Below are positions 9,968 through 18,619 of a DNA stretch of 64,000 bases, piece by piece (position 1 is the stretch's first letter; each line of letters begins with the position of its first letter). Source of the DNA: Salinicola tamaricis (GTDB taxonomy: Bacteria > Pseudomonadota > Gammaproteobacteria > Pseudomonadales > Halomonadaceae); contig NZ_CP023559.1 of assembly GCF_003006155.1 (NCBI RefSeq), forward strand, positions 3,286,001 through 3,350,000. Reading direction: 5' to 3'. The position numbers were made by a program, and so were the translations under genes. A model generated the notes under the pieces. That model searched no databases and was not told where the DNA came from. It worked only from the letters and a program-made list of their open reading frames with translations.

Positions 9968-10543
9968 ATGAAAGTCGTTCATGTGAAGAATCCCGAGAGC
10001 CGCGAGGCGTGCCTGGCCCAGCTGTGCGCCAATGTCTATGGCCGTGAGGCGGGGCTGGCACCGCTGGTCACCTTTGCCGGGACCCTGGGCGTGCTGTTCG
10101 AGCAGGAAGCGGCACGTCTGTTCGCCCTGACCGACGATGACCGCCAAGTGCTGAGCCTGGCGCTGGTCTCCGCCGACACCGAGGGGCGCAGCATGGAGTT
10201 GGCGATGGTCTCGACGCCCCAGGGTGACGGTCACAGCGAGCACAGCGCGCGCCTGATCCGTCTGCTCGCCGAGAAGGCACCGCTGCGCGTGCTCGCCAGC
10301 GACGCTGACGCGGAACGCTTCTTCCGTGACTGCGGCATCACTCGCTGGATCGATGCCGAGGGCGGTATGCGCGTGGGTCTGGCGCCGCGTCATCCGGAGC
10401 CGCAGGCGGGCAAACTGCCCAGCGTGGTGCGCTTCGACGGCGAGGGCATCGTCAAGACCTTCAAGGCCGATTCGGAGACCTTCGAATCCTACAAGCAGCG
10501 CTTCGTCGCTGCCCTCGAGCGTTTTCCCCAGAGTGTGATCTGA
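9968..10543 (+). CDS. Conserved protein of unknown function
   Basis: A 191-residue soluble protein I do not recognise. The ATG at 9968 gives MKVVHVKNPESREACL; an earlier in-frame start at 9824 adds a low-complexity leader unlike a protein. The middle has RLIRLLAEKAPLRVLASDADAERFFRDCGITRW, which weakly recalls the end of a GNAT-like fold, and the tail FDGEGIVKTFKADSETFESYKQRFVAAL is helical and charged. There is no signal peptide or membrane segment. It stands alone between the siderophore operon and the quinone oxidoreductase gene. Confidence 0.6.
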   Translation: MKVVHVKNPESREACLAQLCANVYGREAGLAPLVTFAGTLGVLFEQEAARLFALTDDDRQVLSLALVSADTEGRSMELAMVSTPQGDGHSEHSARLIRLLAEKAPLRVLASDADAERFFRDCGITRWIDAEGGMRVGLAPRHPEPQAGKLPSVVRFDGEGIVKTFKADSETFESYKQRFVAALERFPQSVI

Positions 10544-10736
10544 CCCCTTCGAGCGGGCCGAGCATGGGGACATCGGGGGCCGTTCGCGGCGTATGGCTTG
10601 ACCCGGCTGGCGAATGGCGCTTGGATGAGGTATTGGACAGGACTGAGGTATCGATAGGGTTTCGGTTCGTCTCGTTCGATACCCCTACGCACGCCAAATA
10701 CGCCCAGCTCAACCCGTTTCTCCACAAGGACAGTTC

Positions 10737-11714
10737 ATGGTCAAGCGCATTCAGTTTTCTCGCACCGGCGGCCCCGAGGTGCTCGAGTATGTCGACTTCG
10801 AACCGGCGGCACCCCAGGCGGGCGAGGTGCGCATCGAGAACCGTGCCATCGGCCTCAACTTCATCGATATTACTTCCGCACCGGGCTCTATCCGGCGCCG
10901 TCGCTTGCCGTCCGGGCTGGGCACCGAAGGGGCCGGGGTGGTCGAGGCGGTGGGCGAAGGCGTGACCCACCTTGCTGTCGGTGACCGCGTCGCCTATGCC
11001 CAGGGGCCACTCGGCGCCTACTCGCAGCTGCACGTGCTGCCGGCGGAGAAAGTGGTCAAGCTGCCCGAGGATATCTCCTTCGAGATCGCCGCGGCGTCGA
11101 TGCTCAAGGGGCTGACGGTGCAGTATCTGCTGCGCCAGACTTTCCCCCTCGAGGGTGGCGAGACGATCCTGTTCCATGCTGCGGCCGGCGGCGTCGGCTC
11201 TATCGCCTGCCAATGGGCCAGGGCGCTCGACGTCAAGGTGATCGGCACCGTGGGCTCTGACGAGAAGGCCGAACTGGCCAAGCGCAACGGCGCCTGGGCG
11301 ACGATCAACTATCGCGAGGAGAACGTGGCCGAGCGGGTACGCGAACTGACTGGCGGGGCCATGGTGCCGGTGGTCTACGACTCGGTGGGCAAGGACACCT
11401 TCACCACCTCGCTCGACTGTCTCGCCCCGCGCGGGCTGATGGTGAGCTTCGGTAACGCCTCCGGCGCGGTGGAAGGGGTCAATATCGGCATTCTCAACCA
11501 GAAGGGCTCGCTCTATCTGACCCGCCCTAGCCTCAACGGCTACGCCGACACGCCTGAGCGGCTGGAGGAGATGAGCCTGGATCTGTTCGATCTGCTCGAG
11601 AGCGGCAAGGTCAAGATGGATATCGCCCAGCGCTTCGATCTGGCCGACGCGGGCAAGGCCCAGGAGGCGTTGGCCGCGCGGCGCACCACCGGATCGACGA
11701 TTCTGATTCCCTGA
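10737..11714 (+). CDS. NADPH:quinone oxidoreductase, zinc-independent MDR family
   Basis: A 325-residue medium-chain reductase of the QorA type, transferring electrons from NADPH to quinones. It shows GLGTEGAGVVEAVGEGV, the GDRVAYAQGPLGAYSQ segment and the nucleotide site HAAAGGVGSIACQWAR; it lacks the structural-zinc cysteines. Residues about 45-57 read as nonsense (ITSAPGSIRRRRL), but adding one base near 10869 and removing one near 10907 restores TYFRTGLYPAPSLPSGLG, the family motif. The frame was therefore lost and regained, so the ORF looks intact although about 13 residues are wrong. Confidence 0.9.
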   Translation: MVKRIQFSRTGGPEVLEYVDFEPAAPQAGEVRIENRAIGLNFIDITSAPGSIRRRRLPSGLGTEGAGVVEAVGEGVTHLAVGDRVAYAQGPLGAYSQLHVLPAEKVVKLPEDISFEIAAASMLKGLTVQYLLRQTFPLEGGETILFHAAAGGVGSIACQWARALDVKVIGTVGSDEKAELAKRNGAWATINYREENVAERVRELTGGAMVPVVYDSVGKDTFTTSLDCLAPRGLMVSFGNASGAVEGVNIGILNQKGSLYLTRPSLNGYADTPERLEEMSLDLFDLLESGKVKMDIAQRFDLADAGKAQEALAARRTTGSTILIP

Positions 11715-11769
11715 GCCGTTCCCATGAGCGCCGGCGAGCGGTCGCCGGCATGGCAATGGCCTATGCTGC

Positions 11770-11807
11770 AAAAGCCGGCAGCGCCTCCGGGGCGCTGCCG
11801 GCTTTTT
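11770..11807 (+). terminator. Rho-independent terminator after the quinone oxidoreductase gene
   Basis: A perfect 13-bp stem (AGCCGGCAGCGCC / GGCGCTGCCGGCT) with a 5-nt loop, followed by TTTTT and preceded by AAA. It lies 55 bp after the stop of the oxidoreductase gene. Confidence 0.92.
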
Positions 11808-11892
11808 CGCTGCTGCGGGCAGGCTCGGCAGGTCGTTTGCCTGCCAAATCTGGTGCCGGGAGGGCAGCAGTGCACGACAAGGAGTCATACCC

Positions 11893-13679
11893 ATGCAGGA
11901 TGCTTACTGGGTCTTCGCGGTACTCTTTCTGACCCTGGTCGCCTTCGTCTGGGGGCGCTTTCGTTACGACATGGTGGCCATGGCGGCGCTGCTGGTGAGT
12001 GTGCTGCTGGGGCTGGTGCCCGCCGACGAGGCGTTCTCCGGCTTTGGCCATCCGGCGGTGATCACCGTCGCCGCAGTGCTGATCCTGAGCCGCGGCTTCG
12101 AGCATGCCGGCGTGGTGGACTGGATCGCCGAGAAGACGCTCAAGGCCGGCAGTCGCCCGATCTGGCAGCTCTCGGTGCTCACAGCGACGGTGATCCTGCT
12201 CTCGGCAATGATGAACAACGTCGGTGCGCTGGCGCTGCTGCTGCCGGTGGCGGTGCGCGTCGCCCGCGAGCACGATACCTCACCCTCGCTGCTGCTGATG
12301 CCGCTGGCCTTCGGCTCGCTGCTGGGCGGGCTGATCACGCTCATCGGCACGCCGCCCAATATCATCATCAGTGCCTTCCGCGCGGGGCAGGGTGAGGGCC
12401 CTTTCAGCATGTTCGACTTCGCCCCGGTGGGCGGCGCCGTGGCGCTGGCGGGGTTCGCCTTCATGATCCTGCTGGGTGGGCGGCTGACCCCGCAGCGTCA
12501 GGGCCAGGCCTCTGCCGACGAGCTGTTCGAGACCTCGGCCTATCTCAGCGAACTGCATGTCAACGAGGACGCCAAGGCGGTGGGTTGGCGTCTGCGCGAG
12601 CTGCAGGAGGTGTGCGGCGACCCGGTGTGGTGCTGGCGGTGCTGCGCGGCGACGAGCGCTACTCCGGCCACCGCTTCTTCGGCCCCCTGGCCGCCGGCGA
12701 CATCCTGCTGCTGGAGGCGGGCCCGGACGATCTCAAGCTGCTCGAGGACAAGGCCGGGTTGAGTATCAGCGCCAGCGGCGAGGATGACAGCGACGCCGAG
12801 CGACCGCGGCTCGATGCCGATGAGCTGCAACTGGTCGAGGTGGTGGTGCGCAACGACTCGATGATGATCAATCGTACCGTCTCCCAGCTGCGCCTGCTCA
12901 ACCAGCACGGCCTGCATCTGGTGGCGGTATCCCGCGACGGCACCCGGCTCAAGCAGCGCCTGCGCGAGGTGCGCTTCCAGCCCGGCGATGTCCTGCTGCT
13001 GCAGGGCGACGAGAACAACCTGAGCGAGAGCCTGTCGACGCTGGGTTGCCTACCGCTGGCCAGTCGCAAGCTGGCGCTGGGGCAGCCGCGCCAGCTGTGG
13101 CTGTCGGTGGGCATCTTCGCATTGGCGATCGCTGCCATGGTGTTCGATCTGCTGCCCGCGGCCATCGCCATGTCGCTGGCGGCGCTGATCACCCTGGCGC
13201 TGGGGGTGTTGCCGCTGCGTGAAGGGTATGACGCGATCGAGGGCTCGGTCATCGTACTGCTGGCGGCGATGCTGCCGGTGGGCAAGGCGCTGGAGACCAG
13301 TGGCGGGGCGCAGATGATCGCTGACACCATGATGTCGGCGGGCAGCGGCTGGCCGCCGGTGGTCACGCTGACGGCGCTGTTCGTGTTGACCCTGCTGCTC
13401 TCGAACGTCATCAACAATGCCGCGGCGGCGCTATTGATGGCGCCAATCGCGGCCAACCTGGCCAGCGGCATGCAGGTCTCGCTCGATCCGTTTTTGATGG
13501 CGGTGGCGGTGAGTGCCTCCTGCGCCTTTCTCACCCCGATCGGGCATCAGTCCAATACCCTGGTCATGGGCCCGGGAGGCTATCGTTTCCGCGACTACTG
13601 GAAGCTGGGGCTGCCGCTGTCGGTGGTGGTCACGCTCACCGCGATTCCTCTCATCTTGCTCATTTGGCCGCTATCATGA
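11893..13679 (+). CDS. SLC13/ArsB-like anion permease with central TrkA-C domains, one frameshift
   Basis: About 595 residues, inner membrane. The N-terminal half has helices from residue 5 and conserved SAMMNNVGALALLLPVA and GTPPNIIISAFR re-entrant motifs; the C-terminal half has NVINNAAAALLMAPIAANL and HQSNTLVMGPGGYRFRDYW. Between them lie two RCK_C (TrkA-C) domains (about 220-390, e.g. RFQPGDVLLLQGDENNL). This is the architecture of dicarboxylate/sulfate SLC13 proteins that fuse a regulatory ligand-binding insert. A single frame change near 12620 splits the coding sequence; both halves are otherwise complete. Substrate unknown; sulfate or dicarboxylate are the family norms. Confidence 0.86.
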
Positions 13680-13771
13680 GCGCAGCTTCCGTCAGCCGTG
13701 ATGTCCCGTGATTCGCCATCGCGACCCGCTTGCCGAGAGACCTGCAACTTATGGCCACCATCGATGTTTCC

Positions 13772-13803
13772 ACGGCGCCCGCTCGGGCGGGCGCCGTCTT
13801 TCG
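13772..13803 (+). terminator. Rho-independent terminator after the SLC13-type permease
   Basis: An 11-bp perfect stem (ACGGCGCCCGC / GCGGGCGCCGT) with a 4-nt loop and a short CTTTC tail, about 90 bp after the permease stop. It lies inside the longest possible rlpA frame, which argues for a downstream rlpA start. Confidence 0.8.
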
Positions 13804-13849
13804 CGCTCACCTACCCGGCGCTGATTCATCCCGCTCTCATCTGCCGCGG

Positions 13850-14353
13850 GTGCCGCCTGGGCGTGCTGCGCCCGGATGGCGTCCACTGCTCGCCGTGTTC
13901 GCCATGGGGCTGCTGCTGGTCGGCTGCGCCACGCCCCAGGCCACCCAGCCTGACGCCGCGCCGGCCGCGACCAGCGCCACCGGCAAGGCTGCCGGCAAGC
14001 GCAAGGGGCCGGGGCCGGTGGTAGCGCACGAGGGTGAGCCACGGCCGGTGCCCAACCAACGCCGTCGGGTCGGCGAGGCGACCTACTACGCGCCCTATTT
14101 CGAAGGGCGGCTGACTGCCAGCGGTGAACCCTACGATGGGCGGGCGATGACGGCGGCGCACAAGACGCTGCCGTTCGGTACCCGGGTCAAGGTGACGCAC
14201 CTTAGCACCGGCGACAGCGCCATCGTGCGTATCAACGACCGCGGGCCATTCGTCCCCGGGCGGATCATCGACCTGTCGCAGCGGGCTGCCGAGAAACTCG
14301 GGCTGATCGATGACGGCACCGCCGATGTCCAGCTGCAGATACTGGAGCAGTAG
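13850..14353 (+). CDS. rlpA: RlpA-like septal lytic transglycosylase lipoprotein
   Basis: A murein-acting outer-membrane lipoprotein. The double-psi beta-barrel domain is complete: GEATYYAPYFEGRLTASGE, AAHKTLPFGTRVKVTHL, IVRINDRGPF and RIIDLSQRAAEKLGL. The lipobox LLLVGC places the lipidated Cys at residue 26 when translation starts at GTG 13850 (167 residues). ATG 13751 would push it to residue 59 and would include the terminator hairpin at 13772-13803, so I prefer 13850. There is no SPOR domain, unlike E. coli RlpA. Start confidence is moderate, family confidence high. Confidence 0.85.
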   Translation: MPPGRAAPGWRPLLAVFAMGLLLVGCATPQATQPDAAPAATSATGKAAGKRKGPGPVVAHEGEPRPVPNQRRRVGEATYYAPYFEGRLTASGEPYDGRAMTAAHKTLPFGTRVKVTHLSTGDSAIVRINDRGPFVPGRIIDLSQRAAEKLGLIDDGTADVQLQILEQ

Positions 14354-14424
14354 CTGGCCCGTCCATCTGATGTGATCCCGAACTCTGAGGTTATCCCGAC
14401 CTGCTGGTGCGCCCCCGGGCGCAC

Positions 14425-14466
14425 AAAAAACCGCGGCCCCGTTCTCGAACGGGGCCGCGGTTTTTG
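14425..14466. terminator. Bidirectional terminator between rlpA and fadE
   Basis: A 14-bp perfect stem (CGCGGCCCCGTT and complement, loop CTCG) flanked by A6 on the left and T5 on the right, between convergent genes. It can terminate transcription from both sides. Confidence 0.93.
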
Positions 14467-14503
14467 GGGGAGAGAGACCGGGGGCGACGCCCCCGGCCGC
14501 TGT

Positions 14504-16966
14504 TCACGCCGGCGTGGTGTGGGTCTGGCGCGCGTGGTTGGCACTCGGCTGCTGGTTGGTGAAGGCATCGAAGTCGAAATCGTCGACCGTCAGCATCTCC
14601 AGCACCTCGGCCTCGTGGGTGCGCATGAAGGCGGCGTCCTCTTCGCTCAGCAAGCCCGCCTCGAGACCCGCTTCGATCCACTGCTCGGGATGCAGTGCGA
14701 CTTCCGGCAGTTCACGCTTGGCCCGCGCCTTGGCCAGCGTGCGGTAGATCTCTCTCGGCGCGCTCGGCGTTGGCCAGCAAGGCGTTGTAGCGCGCCAACG
14801 GGTTATCCTGCTGACCCTCCTCCCAGCTATCCCAGGTATTGCGGGTGAGCTTGTGACGCAACGCCGTGTCGGTGGAGATCGCCTTGGCGATATCGCGTGT
14901 CAGGCTGTCCTGCGGCTTGTGCCAGCGGCGTCCCAGCGGCATCGTCACCCCGGCGAGCAGGTGAGCCAGGGCGCGGTTGGGCAGGTTCTCGTAGAGTTCC
15001 ACCAGGGCCTGTTCGGCGCGGTTGAGCAGGAAGAGGGCAGCTGTAGTGGAACAGTGCGGCTTCGCCGTCCACCCGGTCACTGTCGTGCCACTGCTTGAGC
15101 ACCATCGACAGAGTAGATAGAGGTTGGAGAGCACGTCACCCAGACGCGCCGAGATCATCTCGCGCTGCTTGAGCTTGGCGCCGAGGCTGGCCATGGGCGG
15201 CGTCGGCGCACAGGCCGAAGGCGGAGGAGAGGCGTGCCACTTCCTGCGCATAGGGCTTGGCCAGGGAGTCGAACGGTACCCTCGGCGCGGCCGAGTCCCA
15301 GCGCCTGAGTGAAGGCACGCGCGGCGTTGCCGAAGATCAGCCCGGTATGGCGGAAGAAGAGCTTGTCGAACGCCGCGAAGTCATTGTTGTCCTTGGCCGC
15401 CAGCTCGTCGAGCACGTAGGGATGGCAGCGGATCGCGCCCTGACCGAAGATCATCAGGTTGCGGGTCATGATTTGGCGCCCTCGACGGTGATCGACACCG
15501 GCGTGGCGCTGAAACCGATCCCCAGAATAGTTGCGCGGTCCCAGGGTCACGGTACGCCCGCCATGCACGTCCATGGCGTCGATCATCATCTCGCGCTGGA
15601 ATTCGGTCAGCTGGCTCTTGAGAATCGCCGAGGGCACCGCCGGCTTGACCCCATGGTCGATGGTATTGGCGGTCTGCATCACCGCGGCCTGGGAGATGTA
15701 GGCCTTGGCGGCGAGACGCGCCAGCGGTTCCTGCACCCCCTCCATGTCGGCCACGCGATGTTGAACTGGCGCCGGATACGCGCGAAACCGCCGGTCCAGC
15801 CCACCGCGTAGCGCCCGGTGCCGGCGGCGCCGGAGGGCAGGGTGATACAGCGTCCACAGAGAGGCACTCGACCAGCATGCGCCAGCCCTGGCCGGCCATC
15901 TCCAGACCGCCGATCAGGTAGTCGAGCGGGATGAACACGTCCTTGCCGCGGATCGGGCCGTTCATGAACGGGCTGCCGATCGGATGGTGGCGGCGGCCGA
16001 TCTGCATGCCTTCGGTCTCTCGCGGGCTCAGCGCACAGCTGATCCCGATATCGCTCTCGCCGCGTTCGAGCAGGTTGTCCGGGTCGAACATGCGGAAGGC
16101 CAGACCGACCACGGTGGCGATCGGCGCAGGGTGATCCAGCGCTTCTCGAAGGTGAGCTTGAGGCCGAGCACTTCCTTGCCTTCGTGCATGCCGCGGCAGA
16201 CGATACCCACGTCGGGGATCGAGGTCGCGTCGCTGCCCGCGCGCGGGCCGGTCAGCGCGAAGCAGGAATGTCGCGGCGTCGGCCAGGCGCGGCAAGTAGT
16301 GGTTCTTCTGCTCTTCGGTGCCGTACTTGAGCAGCAGCTCGCCCGGGCCGAGCGAGTTGGGCACGCCCCGGTGCTCATCGGGTCTCGTTGAAGGCGAGCT
16401 TCTGCAGTACTGCGACTGTGCCTTGGCGGAGAACTCTAGGCCGCCATAGGCCGGAATGATCATGCCGAAGAAGCGTTCTTCTTCAGGTAATCCCAAAGCT
16501 CGGGGGGCATGTCGGCGCGCTCGCGAGCGATCTCCCAGGCATTGCACATGCCGGCGGCGACCGCACACTGGTGATCGACGAAGGCTTGTTCCTCGTCACT
16601 CAGGCCGGGGTTGTCGAACGCCAACAGGCGCTTCCAGTCCGGGCGGCCGCTGAACAGCTCGCCATCCCAGGCGACGGTGCCGGCGTCCAGTGCCACGCGC
16701 TCGGTCTCGGAGACCTTGGGCGCGATCTTCTTGAACACGCTGAACAGGCGCGGCGACAGCCACAGCCGACGCAGCGGCTTGAGCCCGCAGACAGCGACGC
16801 CGACGGCGGCGATCAGCAGCAGGACGCCGATGATCTCGGCATCGAAAACCAGCCCCAGTATGCCGAGAACGGCGAGTACCGCGACGGCCGGCAGGGCGCC
16901 GGCCTCGCGGCGCATGACGACCAGACAGCCGACGATGGCGGCGGCGAGAAGCAGCAGTGTGATCAT
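14504..16966 (-). CDS. fadE: Acyl-CoA dehydrogenase FadE, multiply frameshifted as sequenced
   Basis: The first oxidation step of fatty-acid beta-oxidation, long FadE type: 2463 nt, about 820 residues against about 814 in E. coli. ATG at 16966 has GGAG 7 nt upstream and starts [13 protein letters not shown], the hydrophobic N-terminal segment of FadE. Recognisable blocks in order: [51 protein letters not shown], then the C-terminal [22 protein letters not shown] ending at 14504. The frame changes about ten times across 14700-16480. The order and length are preserved, so I regard these as indel errors. A PsrA-like palindrome lies 67-92 bp upstream of the start. Confidence 0.88.
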
Positions 16967-17032
16967 GGCGAACTCCACAGGAGAGGACATCGGGAGTGCC
17001 GGCCACAGACACTGCTGCGGGGGACGCTCCCA

Positions 17033-17058
17033 CAAATTCAGACGAGCGTTTGAATTTG
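17033..17058 (-). promoter_or_regulatory. Palindromic operator upstream of fadE, PsrA-box-like
   Basis: A 26-bp inverted repeat with arms CAAATTCA / TGAATTTG; its centre reads CAGAC-GAGC-GTTTG (17039-17052). The published Pseudomonas PsrA box is [G/C]AAAC-N(2-4)-GTTT[G/C], so this site fits with one mismatch. It lies 67-92 bp before the fadE start. The assignment to a PsrA orthologue is inferred; no such gene is in the window. Confidence 0.6.
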
Positions 17059-17273
17059 GTTTTCAGACTAGCGGATCGCAGGCCGGCTGGCTAGCGTCGT
17101 GGCTCTTATCCTTTTGGGCTAGGCGAGCCTGCTTCAGGCCCCCTGCCATCTGCCGATAGGCTCTATAGACGAGCCATGAGCAGACCAGGGGCGCAGAGAC
17201 ACACGACGCGATGCCCGTCATCGATCAGCGGTCATCATCCATCGATCGCGCGCGATCTCCAACGGAAGCCCGA

Positions 17274-18446
17274 ATGAAGCTCTTTCTGCGTCTCGTGACC
17301 CTTGGCCGGCGTGCGTACAGTGTGGAACACGCCTTGCCCCGGTATCGATTCCTGCGCTGGCTCAGCGGCTGTGACCGTACGCTGCCGGAAGAGGTGATGG
17401 TACGACTCAGCGGCGGGGCCATCATGCACCTGCCGCTGCTGTTGGCGGGGATGACCTGCACCTTGATCGCCGGCGTGGCCATGCTGATCGACGCTCCCTC
17501 GCCGTTCATGCTGGCCTGGGTGACACTGATCTTGGCGCTGATGGTCGGTCGAGTCCTCGAGTATCGCTGGCGCCTCAAGCGCGCGCAGCGTGGCCAGAGC
17601 ACGCCGGTGGATGGGGTTCTCATCCTCGCGCTGCTGTGGGCGCTGTCGCTGGGCGGGCTCGGCGCCTATGCCCTCGTTGCGGCGCCACCGGCGCTGAAGC
17701 TGGTCGCCATCGGTACCTTGCTGGTGGTGTCCAGCTCGTATCCGGCGCTGTGCATCGGCCGGCCGCGGCTGTCGGTCCTGCTGGTGCTGCTCGCCGATGT
17801 GCCGCTCAAGCTGGCGGTGCCATTCCAGGCGGAGAGTGCCTACTGGATCTTCGTCGCGCAGGGGCCGATCTACTGGCTGGCCACACTGTGGTTCAGCTGT
17901 TATCTCAACGGCTTCGCCGAGCGGGCTCTGTTAGGGGAGAGCCGTAGCCGCTTCCAGGCGGAACACGATCATCTGACCGGCCTCCACAATCGCCCCGGCT
18001 TCTATCGCCGGGTCGATGAATTGCGCCGGAGTGTCGCAGGGGTACTGCCGGCGACGCTTTACTATATCGATCTCGACGGATTCAAGCAGATCAATGACCA
18101 TCAGGGGCACGAGGCCGGCGATGCCCTGCTGGTTGACGTGGCGAGGTTATTTCAGCAGGTACTGCGTCAGCAGGATATCGTCGTGCGCTGGGGTGGGGAT
18201 GAGTTCTTGCTGTTGCTGCCCGGTGCCAGCGAGTTCCTGGCGGCGGATATCGCCGAGCGCCTGCTGACTAGCGTCAAGGCGCTCGGCATGACCTATCCCG
18301 GCGTGGGGATGAGCATGGGCATTGCGCGCGAGGCCGATCTCCGTCAGTTGGACGCCGAGCGTCTGGTGAAGCTGATCGATCGCGCCGATGCCGCCCTTTA
18401 TCAGGCCAAGCGCGCGGGCAAGGGGCGCTATCGTCACGCCTGCTGA
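17274..18446 (+). CDS. Membrane-anchored diguanylate cyclase (GGDEF)
   Basis: A 390-residue enzyme making cyclic-di-GMP from two GTP. I chose ATG 17274 (GGAAG about 7 nt upstream) over the longer frame from 17211. Six or so transmembrane helices span about 45-225 and form a sensor-like module I cannot name. The GGDEF domain (about 235-390) begins at AEHDHLTGLHNRPGFY, has YYIDLDGFKQINDHQGHEAGD and the intact active site RWGGDEFLLLLPG. RQQD five residues before GGDEF is the product-inhibition I-site, so feedback inhibition is expected. It stands alone, divergent from fadE. Confidence 0.9.
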   Translation: MKLFLRLVTLGRRAYSVEHALPRYRFLRWLSGCDRTLPEEVMVRLSGGAIMHLPLLLAGMTCTLIAGVAMLIDAPSPFMLAWVTLILALMVGRVLEYRWRLKRAQRGQSTPVDGVLILALLWALSLGGLGAYALVAAPPALKLVAIGTLLVVSSSYPALCIGRPRLSVLLVLLADVPLKLAVPFQAESAYWIFVAQGPIYWLATLWFSCYLNGFAERALLGESRSRFQAEHDHLTGLHNRPGFYRRVDELRRSVAGVLPATLYYIDLDGFKQINDHQGHEAGDALLVDVARLFQQVLRQQDIVVRWGGDEFLLLLPGASEFLAADIAERLLTSVKALGMTYPGVGMSMGIAREADLRQLDAERLVKLIDRADAALYQAKRAGKGRYRHAC

Positions 18447-18447
18447 G

Positions 18448-18586
18448 AGGGTGTTTACAAAATACCTGCGCTCGACAATACGGCGTTGAAATCGACCTCA
18501 AAATACTCATTTACCTCGTGTAAACTCCGTTTTTTCGGTCGATTTCGCCTTGTCTTGCCTTCGCTCGTCGAATTTGTAAACACCCT
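18448..18586. repeat. 139-bp imperfect palindromic intergenic element
   Basis: The element is bounded by perfect 14-bp inverted repeats (AGGGTGTTTACAAA / TTTGTAAACACCCT). Inside, GAAATCGACC recurs in inverted orientation, as do CATTTACCTCG and related blocks, so the whole folds on itself. It is AT-richer than its surroundings and starts 2 nt after the cyclase stop. It has no coding capacity. The form matches a REP-like or MITE-like dispersed repeat; copy number elsewhere cannot be seen here. It may also serve as a terminator between the convergent genes. Confidence 0.75.
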
Positions 18587-18619
18587 TTGAACGCGGCGCG
18601 TCTTACTCCTCGCTAGCGC

